A DNA stretch of 64,000 nucleotides from Lanius collurio (GCA_020086605.1 JACBWW010000004.1:30259986-30323985), one strand, 5' to 3'; shown: positions 47,565 to 62,933, counted from the stretch's first letter. Notes: a model not told the origin generated them from the sequence alone. Numbers and translations are program-made.

Positions 47565-50500
47565 TGCCCTCCTTAAATACACAGATGTACCCTCACCGAG
47601 GTTAGGAGCGGAAGCTTGCCAGTCTTTTAGCTGGAGCTTCCTTCAGGCCAGTAAGTCCTGGCTGTGGTTTCTCCTCGTGTTGAGGAAGAATTGCAGGACT
47701 CACTGGCTGAGGATGATGTTTATAACACACTGATTTGAGAAAGGGTAAAAAAACCAAACCAACAAACACCCACAACATTTTTCTAATCTTCAGCAATCAG
47801 GACTAATGTACTCTGGTGCAATGATGAGGGAAGCTGGAATGCTAAGGAATACTAAACACTAAATTTGCCAATAAATATTTAAAAGTGGATGTGAAATGTC
47901 ATTTTTCTCAGAAGAAAAACAAATCTTTGCAGCAGTGGGTAGAAGGGAGGAGAGGGAATGAGGAAGAAAAAATGCATTTTTGTTCTGTAAAATTTTGAGC
48001 CTTTAAAGAAGGACAATATTTCCTTTTGTGATGGGTAGGACACTGGTAGATAACTACCTCAGTGCTTTAGTTAATTATATTGAAAGTCCCTTCCATTGTT
48101 CAGATCTTGGGTTGTATATGCATTTTTTGGTCTCCACTTTAATGCCCAAAGGGAAATGCCAGACTCTGCATGATCAGTTTGCTGAATGGTGTTATCTCAT
48201 TCCACAGTTATGACGGTAAGGATGTGTTCTAGGTAAATAAAGAACCGATTTTGTACTCTTCATAAATCCCCCCTGTCCCAGTGTCTTGGCCAAGGGTATT
48301 TAAGGTGATGCAGATAACACATCTGTCCTGGCTTTACAGGATAGATATAAGCAAAAAGTGACAGGAACATGTTTTATCCAGTAGCATACCATTTTACTTG
48401 AATTACATAGCCCTAGAAGGTTTGTTGGCTATAAATATGACATGATTTTTTCCCAGTTAGCATGGGTGTGTGCAGAGTGGCACTTTGATCTTTTTCGTTC
48501 TTGGGTTGGTGTCACTCACTTGAACTCCAAACATAAACGTGTTTTGTCATGTACTCTTTATATTTACTTATACTTACAGAAGATAGGTTTTGAGCACATA
48601 CATACCTATTCAGAGTTTTCCACTAACTGCAGATGGAGGTGTTTTATGTGCTCATTTTAAAATCTCTTTGGCAAGACAAATGTCAGCCAAACACAAAAGA
48701 TGATGGAGAATCAGATAGTAAAGCATTTTTGCATTAAACAGCTTCTGTCACTTTATTACTGTCACCCATACACAACGCACCCCACAGCTGAAGCGTGTGA
48801 TCTGCTTGCTGTCCTTGGTGCGATTTCTGCTACATGTTTTAGATCCATAAATCAGTCAATCCTTACCATCAGTGTCTCACTTTGTGAGACCTGCCTATGC
48901 TTTGTGACAAACACACCATTTTTACCAAAAGAATTGGTCTTCCAGATCACCATGCATGCTTTTATATGTACACACTCCAAACCTGCAAATGGCTGACTTT
49001 GATCATGTTGCCACAGAGGGTTGTGACCTGCCCAAGAATTTCCCTTCTGTGGTGTCAATACTGCAAAAAATTTATCTCCTAAAATTTTTTTGTTTCACTT
49101 TTCATTTTAAATAAAACTTCAAGCTGACAGTGGCATTGTTTTTTCATGAGTGTACGGTCTACTTTTTCATTCCCAAGTGCAATTACACATCTCTCTTTGA
49201 ATTTATTTTTGTGTCATCTGAATACATGTTCCTTCAGTAATTTGTTTTGGTTCTTTAAACTTGATGGTATGTGATGAAGGCAAATGACAGGATAACTGCC
49301 AAATTTCCACTACTGGCTATTTTCTGAGTTTCTAAGTATAAAATTACAGGCAGGAGGAAGATGTGCTTGGAGGACACAGGGTGCATTTGGAGATTTCCAA
49401 GGCTATTAAGGAATTACAACCTGGCATGGTGTCAAAGAAGATGAAAACACCTTCAGGCCTCCAGAAAGGAGAAGGATGTGGGAGGTGAGTGATTGTTTTG
49501 AAACAGAGTGGCAGTGCTGGCTGTTCTGGGAGAGACCACAGAGGACCAGCAGGGTTTGACAGCCAACCAGGCAAAATTGCAATGCAGAGGGTTCTGCCTC
49601 AGCAAGTGTTTGTACCCAGAAACTAACAGAGATGTTTCCCCACAAATTCAGACTAATCCAAGCTTCCCTTTCTGAGCCTGTGCTAGTCACACACACAGAT
49701 CATGTCCAATACTTCCTAGCACCACACAATGCCCATGGGAAACACTTCTGGTTTGCTTCCCTCGTTCAGTTCAACTTAATTTGTTAAGTGAATAGATGGC
49801 TGGAGCCCTGATATTGCTGAGTATTATGTTGCCAGGCTAGGTGCAGGAAGAGGGTTGTGTCCTGGAACAACTTGGTGGATGAGGAGTAATATTTCCCTGC
49901 ATATTTGTCTTTCCTTTTGCACAGCAGCACAGGATTAGCAGAGCAGAAATGAGCCCTGGGATATTTCAGCTTAAGACCACAAATACCCAGTGCATGCCCC
50001 TGTTCACCAGACAGCTGCAGGTAGCAGTCAGGTAATTTGAGGCTCTTAGTGAGCATACAGTAAGGAGATAGACTTCCTCCTGCAGCTCCTTGGCTTTCGT
50101 ACGAGAGGATGTCTTGCAGACAGATGACTATCTGATAGTATTCCTTCATGAGAAGGGAGTGACAGAGAGAACTATGATCTGTAGGGTGGAAGTTGTGGCT
50201 GTTAATTACCACAGCAGGTGAGATGATAATCTTGTAGCCTCATCTTGTAGCCTGGTGTCCTCTTATCTTGTCTGCCTTCCTATAGCTGCTAGGGGTATTT
50301 CTTCAGCTTGGTTTCAAGTAAATACTCTGTGCGATGTGACTGAGACAGTGCAATTACTCCCATTACTAGCGTATATGCATAATTAAATCCAGAGAGCTAA
50401 TTTGCTGCTTTGCAAGCTTTTTATTACCCAAGGGGAAAAATGGGATTCCCAGGCCAAGCTCACTTGCAAAGTAGAGGCTGAGTGATGCAGAAAACTCAGT

Positions 50501-53500
50501 TTTAGTGCTGCAGTGCTGAACTCTTAAGTACCCTGATGCCCGGTGAAATGAAAAGCAAGGCTAAATGGATATTTAGGTGCTTAATTAGAGCTACAAAAGC
50601 TACCACACAGTCAGAGACTCCCTGAGATGGTAAGCAACAAATGCCAAGAAAGGGCCAGTAGCCCCATGTATAATTTTGAATGATGTGGGCACTTCCCTTT
50701 ATTCATTACTGCTCATGCCAAGCATTGATTACCTAGGCAGCTGGCCCAGCTGTTACCCATCATATTCACTGGTTAAGTGAAATCCTCCTGCAAAAAAATC
50801 CCTACCAGGATTTGCTGGTACATTCAGGAGTGACAGAAACACACCACAATCAGCTCTTTGGAAATCCTTTCCCTCTTTCTTCCCCCATCTTCCTCAGTGT
50901 AGCAGTGGTAATTTATAACACCCCACCACCCCCTTCCTGCAGCTCTCTGGTAGCTCTGGATTGTTGAAATTCCTGTGGGATCCCAGTTAGCAGATACAGC
51001 TGAAAGGGAATGCCTTGTCTGTGAATCCCTATAGGACTGAAATATTGAGTTGTTCAGTGCTGTCAGAACTTGAGTATATTTGGGCAGGCCCAGAAGCAGA
51101 AATTTAAGCAACTAGAGAGCTTTACTGATGCAATCTTAAGTGTCATGGGGATACAACCAGTGCCAAAGTCAGGCAAAAGGTGGAGAAGAGACTCTGAGGA
51201 CTTGCATTTTGAATGAAGGAAAAATCTCTCTGTAGATTTACACTGCATAACTATGCAGGATGGGAGGCAATGGGGAGGCAGCATTATGTTATATTAATTG
51301 TCTGAGCAAAGTGAAGACTATACTTCCCCTCAGTGCTCTTCCGTCTGTCAGGCTTCTTGTTTGAAATTTGAAGACTGTTTAATCTACAAATGCATGTGAC
51401 AAAGTCCTCCGTGATGCACTATGGGTAGCGTTCCTTCCCTGGACCTCAGAGAACTGACTGATGGAAATGAACAGGACTTCCCATCATGACCCTCCATGAC
51501 TCTGGGTTGTGATACAAGATAAGCACTACAAGTAGTTGAAATAAATAAATCTGCTGCAAATTGATTCCACTTCAGAGAAACTTAGTTGCTTTCCTTTATT
51601 AGTGTGTCTTTCAATGTAATTGCATTATTGAACTGGGAGCATTTCTGGTACCAAAAGACTTTAAAGGCTAATATGAAGATGGAGTGTTGAAGTCTAGATT
51701 CCTTCAGGAGATAACTGTGGAGTATAGTGCTATATTGGGAACAGTGCAGTGGTGGGAAAAGCAATCAATGGTCCTTGGAGGAGGGCAAAAAAAAAGTGTC
51801 TGTGAAAGACTCATTTTTATGATGCATTTGGAGGACCATCAGCTGGCTGAGGTAAAAAAATTGAGATTTTAGTAAATTTTTTATGAAATGAGGAGTAAAG
51901 CAGATGAAATATCTGTTAGTTCCCATCCGAGATATCCATGAGTAGGTCTGGCTCAAGGTCAGTGACTTGTACAGGGGTTGGCTTTGCTGTCATAGAGGAA
52001 TAACTTACTCTGCTGATTTATCTGGCAAAGATGGGCAGGATGAGCAGCTGCAGAGGTCGGGGTAGCTTGTTTGGTCCTGGTGTCCCTCTGCCCCGGAAGT
52101 CACTGGAGCAGCACCCTCTGGCTGCTGTGAGCCTTAAGGATGTCCCCCTCATGGATGTGTGTTGCCCTGGCAAATACCTGACTTGACTTTTCTTAAGTGC
52201 AGTCTTTGGGACATCCTACCACTTGTTGTCCAGCTGAGCTGTTTCACATATCAGACTTCTGGAGAGGCACTGCTTCTGTTAATCAGGTCTTGCCTAGGTA
52301 CTGATGTTTGGAACCTAAAAAGAGAAGGGCCCACCTTCACATATAAGACAAATTATTTCTCTATCACATTTCCTAGCAGGGATAAGGAAGCCAGCGATGG
52401 TGGAAACTGAGCCAGGAGGTTTCACTGCCCACACTGACAGCAGTGCAGCAATAGACTGATACTAACAGGGATCAGCAAGCCTCTTTGACACAAACGAGTG
52501 CACAGTTTCCATTTCAGTCCTTAAAGATGAGCTCTCTGTGAGTGAGGATTTTCACCTTGTCATTCCTGTGCTTGGTACCATACACATTTGTATCCAGGAT
52601 CTGCTGTTCTTCCATGTTGCTTTTCTTGTAGTTATGGAGTGTCAGAGGTCACTGTGCCCAAGCTGTTCTTTCAAACTAAGAAAACTAGGACAATGGCCCT
52701 CTAGCATCCTGGGAGTAATGATAATTACATTTTTTTCTAATGGATTACTCAAAATTCTTGGAATAGTGTTTTCATCTGGCATGTATTATCCTCATCCAAA
52801 AGCGGCTGGGTTGAGGAAGCAGAGACCATAATCTGTGTATCCAAGATGAGGTTGGTGCAGGAAGCACATCACAGTTGCTGCCCAGTGCTGTGCTTCTTTG
52901 CTGTCAAGCACCAGAAGAGGGGCCCTGTATTTTCCAGAAATGGGAAGTAATGGCTGAAGATTATCAGAGCAGGTGGAAGCAACGTAAGTAGATCAGGAAA
53001 AGCCTGGAGGCTGAGAAAAGATGAGAAACTGAATATCCTGAAATATTTTGATAAAAATCTTTTACCTAAAAGATTTATGGAGTTTAACACTCTTCCATGG
53101 ATTAAGCCAGAATTTATGCCCAGAAGCAGCACAGAACCAAACCCAAAATCTGGGGTTTGCTTTTTGAGGTTAATGTAATAATTACTATATCTTTCCATCT
53201 GCATCAATCGGTAGTTAGATTTTTCTCATAAACTGTGTTATTACTCTGCATATTCAAGAAATTTTATTGAAAAACCTGAAGCATAAAGAAATGGAAAATA
53301 CTGTGTGCTATCTTCTTGGCTTCAGGTACAGTGTCTGCTTTAATTAATAATGATGTATCTCTGCAGATCAAGAATAAAAATACCATCCCCGCTATCAATC
53401 CTTACATTAAATTTTCAAATTATCAATATTAACTAAATATAGCTACAATAAAAAAGAGAAGAAGCATTCGTTTGTTTATACAGGACATTATTCTGTGTGT

Positions 53501-56500
53501 TGCATCAAAGATTTCCTTTCAAATTCACTTGATTTGAAAGGCAGAGTTTCTCCTGACTATGCAAGTTAGCAGAGAAAGTGTCTGTATTTTATCAAATTCA
53601 GCTGCACCTCTCTTGCTGAAGCATGTTTAAAAGCCAGTGGATCTATTTTTGTGATTCATTGCAGTCCATTCTGCTGCTGTTCAGTTGAAGGAAGCTATTT
53701 TTGTAATTTTGCTATTTTATAGCATTTTTACCAATTTAGTTAGTAGTGAAAAAGTTCCGGACTTCTGTGGATAAATCCAGAAGAAATCTGTTCCTCTCCT
53801 AAAGGGAGTGAGCTGGCCTGGGAGACTTGCACAGAATGCTGAACTAGCATTGTGAAAAACAAAAGCTCTGCTTTGAAGCATCAGAAGGACAAAGACTGCC
53901 TTTTGCATATGCTGAGGCATTTGCATGTAAGTTATTTGGTATTGTATTTATCATGAGACAGATCTTGAAATGGGTCTCAAAATATTAGTCTGTGAGTTTT
54001 GGCAAGTTCAAAGAAAAAAAACAGGGCCACACTGAAAAATGTCTAAGAATATCCCTACTGCCTGCTTGAGGGACATGAAACTTTTTATTTAAAAAGGAAT
54101 AGGAAATCTGCCTCTCATCAAATTTAACTATGGTGACCATTAGAGCAAATCCTAACCAGCATCCTCGTGGCTGTTGCTCTGTCTCCCTTGTGGGCTGAAC
54201 AACCATATCCCCCTTCCTAGAAGAAGGACACCAGTTACATCACAGTTCTCAAGCCCAAGAGCGAGCAACTTGTTACCATTATACTTATTGAATAAGAAAC
54301 CTTCCTTCTAGAGTTGTTAAAAGACTGGAGAACAGGGGTGAAAATATGTGGATGGGTTCACCTTTTGAGATGATGTAATCTACAGTGCTTCAGAGGTCCC
54401 AGTGACTGAGGATAGCTGTGCCCTCCAATTGTCTCTGTAGGTTAGAGTCGTGCCTGGACTTCCATGGGTAAGGGGATACAGCTTGGAAAATTGCCCTAAC
54501 GATGGTGATAACTGGGCCCTGCTGAGGTGGTGGCCTTGCTCTCAGATGGGCTAGCTCAGGCTGCAGGGATGGGGCTGCAGCCTGGGGCACACCAGCAGCA
54601 CTGGATGGCAGTGTTACACAAGTTCAACCTTCTTTTAGGTTTAGGAATAGAGGCAAAAAGCATGCCATGCATGTGACTGGAAATATGTGGGGTTTAGAGG
54701 GGGCATTTTTAAGTCCTATTGGGATGTACTTGACCAGATTCCCTTCACTTCCTTCTCCTATCCTGTCTCTATTCTTTGGGGACTACTTTCCCATGCTTTC
54801 TTTTCTCCCAGTTCTCTTTTTCTTAGTGTGTATTGAAGTGTTTCCCATGCCTCTTCAGAGCTGGCCAGGTACTGAAAGGTCAGAGATAAACAGCAAAGCT
54901 TTGCTAATGCAAAAACAATATATAAAACCCAACAATCATAAACCCAACAAAAACAATATCTTTTCATCCTTCCAGTTCTTTATCTTTAGGCAGAAATGAC
55001 CAGGAGGGGCAGAGTGCCTTGACACTAGCCCAATATATGTGCATTTAACATTAAGCCTGATAAAACTAAATATACTGCAGGGAAAAAACAGAAATTGTGC
55101 AGCCGACAGTTTACTCCTGTTATGGACTTTGCCTGTCACTGCTAATAGCTCAGGGTAGCAATTCCAGGGATGATACTAAGCCAGAGCAATGTGCATGTAA
55201 GCCCAGTACTGATACATGCACCAGCACTGTCCCTCCAGAGATGTGTGGAACATTCCTCTGGCAGGGAGATGGTAAGGCAGTAAAAGCAGCTGAATAGGTA
55301 TCATTGTGGCTTTGTTCCACCTACTTGGATCCTGAGCTGGGATTTTTCTTCTGCTTTTCATCTCATTTATCAGTATAATACCTGGGTCACCCTTTCATAC
55401 AGCAAATATAATTACAGTGCAGTTACACTGTGTGACTCTGTTTCATGATACCTATAATTACTGTTCATTCATGTAGCTGGGAGGTTCGTTAATTCAGTGA
55501 ACATATTACTTATCAGTCTCCTTTGAGTTACTATCTCACATTTTAATTGCAATTGTACTTTTTGTACATACATCTGAGAGTTCACTGTGTGACAGTCATT
55601 TGTGTGAGGTTAAACTGACTGAGTTCAGCCTGTCTACAGCTACATGGGGTTTTTTTGCATGGCAGTAGTATGTCAGGTCAAAAAAAAAAAAAGGTTGCAT
55701 CAATAACCATACTGGTAAGGCACACTTATCAGTCCTACATGAAATTTATGCCTGGCTGAAACATGAGTGGTATGAAGAGCTTAAGAAGGGCAGTGGGGTT
55801 GACTCTTAGTTTTATGAGTCTCCCTGTTTTATGTGTGCTGCTCTAGAGGTCATCCAGAGCTGCCTACATTTCAAATGATTGGCAAGGATTGTGACACATG
55901 GCAAATCCTTGGGACTGGGAGAAAAGCCATGAAGAGCATTGCTGTTCCTCTTCCTGCCCATTCCATACAGCTCAGGTATTCTTAATATTCTTCTGCTGGA
56001 TTCAGTAGGGCTTGGCTTCCACTCATGGATTATGGCTTTACATTTGCAGTGGTGAGATTAGTTTGATGGTAATTTTTTTTGTTGTTTTAAATGAAAAAGG
56101 TTTGCCCACTTTAGTAGCTTATGAGATCAATCGCACTTCAAAGGCTTCCCAGGCTGGAGTCTTGCAGTCATTTGATGTTAGAAGGTGGCAGGAGGCAGCT
56201 CCCTGCATTCTTCCTTCCCCTCTTCTCCTGACTTTGTTCTTTATCCTCAGATAAAGTAGCTGGCAGAACCAGCAGCAGCATCTCAGACAGCAGAGAATAT
56301 CTGCCATATATTGATACAGAACTTCCTCAGCCAGCCTGGAGCCACTGCAGCATGGCCATGCCTTCTTCTATGCTTTCATCTGCTTCACTACCTCCCCCCA
56401 AGGCCAGGACTTCCCCCCAAAAGACCTCACTTTCCCCTTCCTTTGCTACTCTGTCTTCTCTCCCCCTTACCCCCTGTCCCTCTTTGCCTCCCTCAGTTCT

Positions 56501-59500
56501 CTGAGCTGGGTGTCCAGCACAGATCAGAGGGAAGTGGTAGCTGTGCAAATCTGCACAGCTGGCACGGGAGCCATCAGGAGTTGGTTGCCTCTATTCTGTC
56601 TCAGACCCCTCAATTCCTTTTCTCTTGTATGCCTATAAATTTTTCAGGCAAATAGAAAGTATTTTTCTCCTAGGGAATTAGATTTTAAACCCAGAGACAA
56701 ACTGACTCTGCACAATGTAGGAAATTGTCGATCGGTTTTTATATCTTTTGCATCTGTGACTGCAGGATTTTCAAACAATCAGTCTTGCAGCACAGAGGCA
56801 CTCACATCTTTTTAAAAGCATTGGGAAGTCATCCCCTAAATCTCTCAGGATTCCAGGACCCTGTCTGAAACTTTGGATGGCAGGTGCTGTGAAAGGACAG
56901 AGGGATCATGAACCACTCCAGTTTGTCATGCCAAAAGGCTTGGTCTTAAATCTTGCCTTTCCACTTCATGAGTACCAGCTGCTTTCTGGGAAGTTGCCCT
57001 GGGGGGGAGGAAGAGGCCAGTGATGGGAGCTGTGCTTTAGCTAGTTTGTAAATTGTCTTTGTATATGCATGAAAATTAAGATAATTATATCTCTTATAAA
57101 AAGAGGTTGTTTGTGTGCTCTTGCTGTTTATATGTATGTAGAAAGAAATTGCAGGCTACTGCCTGCCAAGTATATCCCTAGAAATATTTTTGTAACTGTC
57201 ATCCATAGGCATTGGATACCAGAAGCTGTTTAATCTCTTTCCCACTTTCTTCCTCTCTCTAAGCCCCCATCTCTCACTTTCTGGCCCAGTTTTTGAGCAA
57301 AAAGAGTTAGGCTGTTTATTGCAGTGTAAAGATTTGGTATATCACTATACTTGTCCCATTTCATGTCACCACTAATCCAGCTGACCTATGGGTCTCCAGC
57401 ATTGTAAGACAGATTACCATGCTTATTCTATAGCTATCATTTGACCTTATTCATGATTTGCATTCAAAAGACTTGGGGAAAAGAAACACAGAAAGAAACC
57501 TAGAGAGGAATGCGTAAGACGACTGAGTCAGTACCAATCCCTTACATCCATGTCCTGCAGCTTGTAGAGCCTCTGTTCATTATTACAAGAAGAGAAAACT
57601 TGAGGTCACCCAGACACCCTGATATTCACCACAGTGAGAACAACTGGAAACTGCAACACTGAACTGTCAAGCTATACTATGGAGATAAGTAAAAGTGATA
57701 CCTCGGAAAGCAAACACAACCCTCTTCAATAAGTCCAGATCAGTCACTTCCTTAAAAACACAACTCAGAGCTATTACTTATATTTGAAGGTAATGAAAAC
57801 ATGAAGTGTGATTCTAAACTGGAAGCAGGCAAAGATCAATTCATTGCAAAGGTAGAATATGGAAACGGAGATCTGGCCTGCAGATTGTGATATGCTACCA
57901 GGAAATCTCAACAGAGAAAGAGATATTAGCAGAAGTAGAGCATTTTATGACATCACACATTGTGCATTGTGACTTCAGTTTAAGAAAAAAAATGAAAGGC
58001 AGCTCAGCTCTATGCACATTCTTCTTTGCCCATTTCCATTTCTTATTTGAGACAGATACTCCAACATCTGTTGCATTTTTTCATACTTTTCTGTGATTCA
58101 GTGCTTCAATTGTTACTGTTAGTAACTTGAATTCCTGGAGACAACAGAATCTCCAAACACAGAGCAAGAACTGCTACGCCTTATGCTGTCTATGATGCAT
58201 AAATTATACAATATACAGTTAAAAGCACAATCCATCTGTACTTTGGAATAATGGGGAATTTTCAACGGAATAAAATGGATATACCAAGTCAGTCTGAATG
58301 GAGTGAAAACTACTTAAAGAAGAGAGAGACTTAGACATTCCTACTTCTAATTGTGCAATTTTAATACTTAATCAAAATTCATTTCTTATTCCATCTGAAT
58401 TAATTTGTCCATCTTTTGTTCTTTATTAAATTGCAATTCATATATTGGCAACTTCTGAATTTCTAGGTGAAGCTAATAGCTGTGAATCTTGGATTCATAT
58501 TTGGTTACAATGCACAGAGGCAAAAAATGGTCTTTCTGAGGAACTGATTAATTTGCTCTCAAGAGTCGATATATAAACATTAATTATGTTCTGAAGGGCT
58601 TTAGCTATTAAAACCAAGTTATGAGAAAATACAGGACTGTTTAAATTAAGTTCTACTTTTAACAGAGATGGCCAAAACCACTGGTGACCCCAGGGTTCCA
58701 CACAGTGCTGTCTGGCACCAAGCTCACGTTGAGCAAGTTTGACCTTTAAACTGTTACTCAGCACATCCTCCATACAAAACTCTTTCACCAGGCTAAAGGG
58801 TTTTTCGTCCATGACACTTATCTACCTTTTTCTCTACAGTTTCAGTTTTGGAGAGATGTTATCTCCAATATTGATGTTCAATACTGTGCCTGTTAGAGCA
58901 GTTTTTATCACTATTATTAAGCATTTATTGAGCGCTTGCATCATGACTGTTGCAGGCCTTGAATAGGACAAGAGAGTAGACAGAGTGTGTACCTGCATGT
59001 GTCTGCATTGCAGGGACTGGGTTTGGAGAGGTGTGGCACTAGGCCTGGGAAGGGCCCACTTTCACAGGGCCAAGGCACTGTAAGCATGATGAGACCCTGC
59101 AGTTCTGACTAGTTGCAACAGCTGAGGGCAAAGGCTCTTCCCTGGAGCCATGGGGGTTTATATCTTTGCAAAAATCAAAATTAGTAGTTACCATCCATTA
59201 CAATTGCCCGTACTTGTGTCTTCCTTTCCTGAATGAAAATCAAACACACCCAGTCCTCAAGCCACTCCTCTGGTGCATACATTTTGAGTAAATGAAAAAA
59301 ACTTTAATTATTTCTTGCTGGGGTTAGTGAGTCTTTCATTTGGGCAAGGTGGTACGTATCAGGACAGTCATCAGCTTGTATTTCCTCGCCCAGCTTGTAT
59401 TTCCTGGTCCACGCTGCTTCAGCTGAATGCCACAGTGGAATCTCACCTGTTGCTGCTGCATTTGATTTGGGCCATAAGTCTGTTCTCTCCTTGGACCAGA

Positions 59501-62500
59501 TTTGGGTTAAGATGCTCCTTTTTGATCAAGTCATCTTATAGTATTCCTGGTTGCCTACGTTCTTTCCTCTTGCTCTGTTTTGAAGTGCATTCTTGCACTT
59601 CAAGAATATGGAGATATACTCCAGATGAATGATGTCTGTGAGATAAGAATGCAGGCATTTCTCACCCTTAGTTTACTATGACAACGCACTATTGATACAT
59701 CTTCAGTAAGCAGAAAAGAAAGTTTAGTTTCTTTCAGCTCAACGTTTTGCAAAATGGCAAAGCAGCATTGAATCAGAGCAAGAGTAAGGCTGATGGCAGA
59801 TTCCCAGCCTGCCTTCTGGATAGGTGTATGGTGAGACAGGTTTTGCCATCTCCTGTAAGAACTGGAACCTTAAGAAATGATTCTCTGATCTTTTAGGCTC
59901 TACTGCTCTTCCTGAGAACCTATTTTTTGATATGTTGTCCAAGAATGATCAGAACAGAATACATGAGTATCCCAGTTTTTAGCTTCTCTAGAAGAATGGT
60001 AAGAATGTCTAATACATGCTATGTTTAATTAACCCCCAAACAAATTAAAGGAAAAGATAACTGGTCTTTCCCTATAAGTAATACAGCATGTTAGAAAATT
60101 GATCTTTATTTCTGAAAATTGATCTTTATTTCTTACCACCCTTTTTGGATGGTATTTGGGAGCTCTGAAGGGAAAAAAGGGATAGAGTTTTCGTCTTCCC
60201 AGCTACTTGAAGTGCTGAAGAAATATTCCCAGCCATTGTGAAGGAAAAGCATGAAAAGTTCTTTTGAAAACATATTTATTCACAAATCTAGCACAGCATG
60301 GGACACCGAAGTTTTATTCTAAGATATGTCTTTCTGTGACATTACAAATTAGAATGGTCACCTAATTATATCAAAGAGAGAAAACCTATTTTCCTGTTGA
60401 TATATAAAGAAGGGAAATAGTTTCAGAAATAGTTAATTGCAGCTTTTCTGGGAATGGATGCACTTATTCATCCCCAGAATGGTTAATGGGGAGGATGACA
60501 GTGTGTTTCCATTAGCATTCATTTAACTCCTTTCTCTTTAGACACAAGGAGTCCCACGCTGGTTTGCAATATTCAGGCCACAGAGATTCAGTTCCAGTAG
60601 TGGAGGGCTCATACCAACAGCCAAACACTTGCATGTTGCTTTTTGGCAGGTGGAGCTGCTGATGTTCTCAGTTAGGTCAGGAAATGTGTGGGGTTTGCCA
60701 GTCTCTGCAAGGTAAGTGCAATTTTGGCCAATGTCCCAGGGCTGTGGCATCTCTGGAGGAGCTACAGCACAGCGAGGAGGGGATGTGGCACTGCTGCTCC
60801 TGGCTCTGAATTTCTTTTCTCTTGTGGCCCCATCTTAGCTGCTCTCAGGCTTCTCCCTTTATCTTGTAGAGAAAACTCCTGCTGGGGCTGGGAAGCCAGG
60901 GATTGGGAACCAAAAAGAAAATCACATTCTGAAAGGTTTTTGGAATATTAACTAGCAGGAAACACAGCCACTGCCCCTGGGAGAGTGAAGAATACAGCTG
61001 AAAATACATCATCTTCTCCCAGGATGCAGCCCTCAGTTCTGGCTACCCATCAAAATATATCCGTGAAACACAGAATGGCTTCAAAACAGGTAATAAAAAC
61101 AATTTGAAGAATGGCAAGATTTCCCTATGATAAGAGATGGAGAAGGTGAAGTCTGTGTATTTTACTGAGGAGGTGAGTTACAGTGTATATGGTCTGCACT
61201 ATGCCAAATAATGGAGAGGAAGTTCCTGCGAGTCCTGTGAAAGCTTCCTGAGTGCAGTAACGGGAGTGCTGAAAGAACAGGGAGGACAAGTGAAAACATA
61301 AGGGACAAGGGGATACTTTTACCTGTATCATAAATAACCTATGTTCAGGAGGTTTGTGGAGTTCAAGACCAGCAATCACTGACACAGTTCCAGTTGCTTT
61401 CCTTGGGGCGTTTAAGTAACTGCATGACCACAATTGATGTTGTGACCAGCAAGGTTGTATCAGGATCCATCCTCTTTGAAAGCCCTGGAAATTATTATTC
61501 AACAGTGTGTTGGGTGTTTTGGAGTCTGCTTCAAAAATTTCCCTTCTCTTGCTATTCACAGGAATGAGTTTGAGAGACTTCAGGTCCTAATTCCAATTTA
61601 GCTGTGAAAACACGTAGGAGGTTTGGCATATTTCTAATTATTGATTTCTTGCTTTTAGGATGTGCTTTAGTGAGCAATTCTCTGCTGACATGAGAGGAGG
61701 ATCAGCTTGGCAGATGCTGCCTGTGGTTCTACTCACCTTTCTACAGAGGCTGAGACTGGTGCTCTACAGGGGAGGATCTTCATCCCTAGCATTTCACCAT
61801 CTTGAGATGTCCCATTGACTGTCCCCTTGGAGTCCAAAGCCCATAAAATCAGTCCATGCCAGAAGTACTCTTTTGATAACTGGTGAGAGCTGAGGCTACA
61901 TGCTGACAATATTTAATCCTGCCAGTGAAAGGACTTGAACAAGAAGCACCTCTGAAGTGAACCAAAACTAAATGACCAGACTCTATGTCAGTATACTACA
62001 GAATTTCAGGTACTTTTTACTGAATTGTTCTTTGTGCTATAAAACATAAAATTCACCATTGTTCACAGAGAGCCCTCCTGCATCGTGGTGCTTGGAGTCC
62101 TCTCGCCACATCATTTCTCAATTTATCCAGTAGGTGGAAGGGCAGAGGATGAGAAAAGGGTCATATGAGTATTTTGCTACCCTTCTTTTTCTGTTCTTAT
62201 TACAGAAAAGTAGTCTTTAATATTTTCTTTGGCTGAATTCTTTAATAATCCTTGTTTCTAACAACATGTCATCTCTCAGATTGCAATCCGGATATTTTTC
62301 TGTCAAAAGCAAGGAGAGAAGAAGAGTTGGTGGTAGGAAAGAACATATTGCCTTGCTTCTATCGTTAAAAGGAGTGTAAGCTGTAAGGGTTTAGTTTATG
62401 CTCCGGAAAATAAGACCTTTAGATTTATCTCTGTATGTTATGGCCTTGCCCATGCTGTACTCCTTGTAGCCAGACCATCAAAAACTTCACAGACTGAATT

Positions 62501-62826
62501 ACCAAACTTGTCAAAGAGCTGGGTAAGGTATCCACCTCCCCTGTTTGAGGCAGACAAGGGAGCTATGCCAAGTACTCTTGGGCTTGTGTGCCTGGGAGAG
62601 CAGGAGAGCCTGTCCTATGACAGGCTGTAAGCAATGTGTAATATGAATTGTGTGCCTTTGTTCAAAAACACTTGTTAATAGAAGTCCCTACTCCCAGACA
62701 GCCACAAATTTACAACTAGTGCAATTTACCAATACTACAGGTCTGGTCAAGTTCCAGAACTTGTACAATCCAGATACTGGAATAGTACAGTTTATTGAAG
62801 CAATAACAAAGAAGGTTCAGGCTTGC
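47565..62826. other. Intergenic sequence, nothing firmly recognised
   Basis: About 15 kb without a recognisable coding gene. It includes AT-rich, low-CpG segments with homeodomain-like TAATTA words, for example about 50330-50430, 53335-53460 and 55380-55620. These look like possible conserved non-coding elements, which only alignment could show. A 12-13 base A run lies at 55681-55693. Frames of up to 144 codons (61559-61125, minus) show no family motifs. Confidence 0.45.
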
Positions 62827-62933
62827 TGAATGCACTAACTAGAGAGTCTTAATATACATAGTGAATGCACTAACTACAGGGTATTAATACATACAGTAAA
62901 TGCAGTAACTACAGGATGTTGATATATATACAG
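62827..62933 (+). repeat. Three-copy 35-bp tandem repeat
   Basis: Units start at 62827, 62862 and 62897 with exact 35-bp spacing. Each reads TRAATGCASTAACTA followed by a short variable part and an ATAYATA-type AT-rich end. The array lies about 50 bp beyond the stop of the ITPRIPL1-like sequence. Confidence 0.85.
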
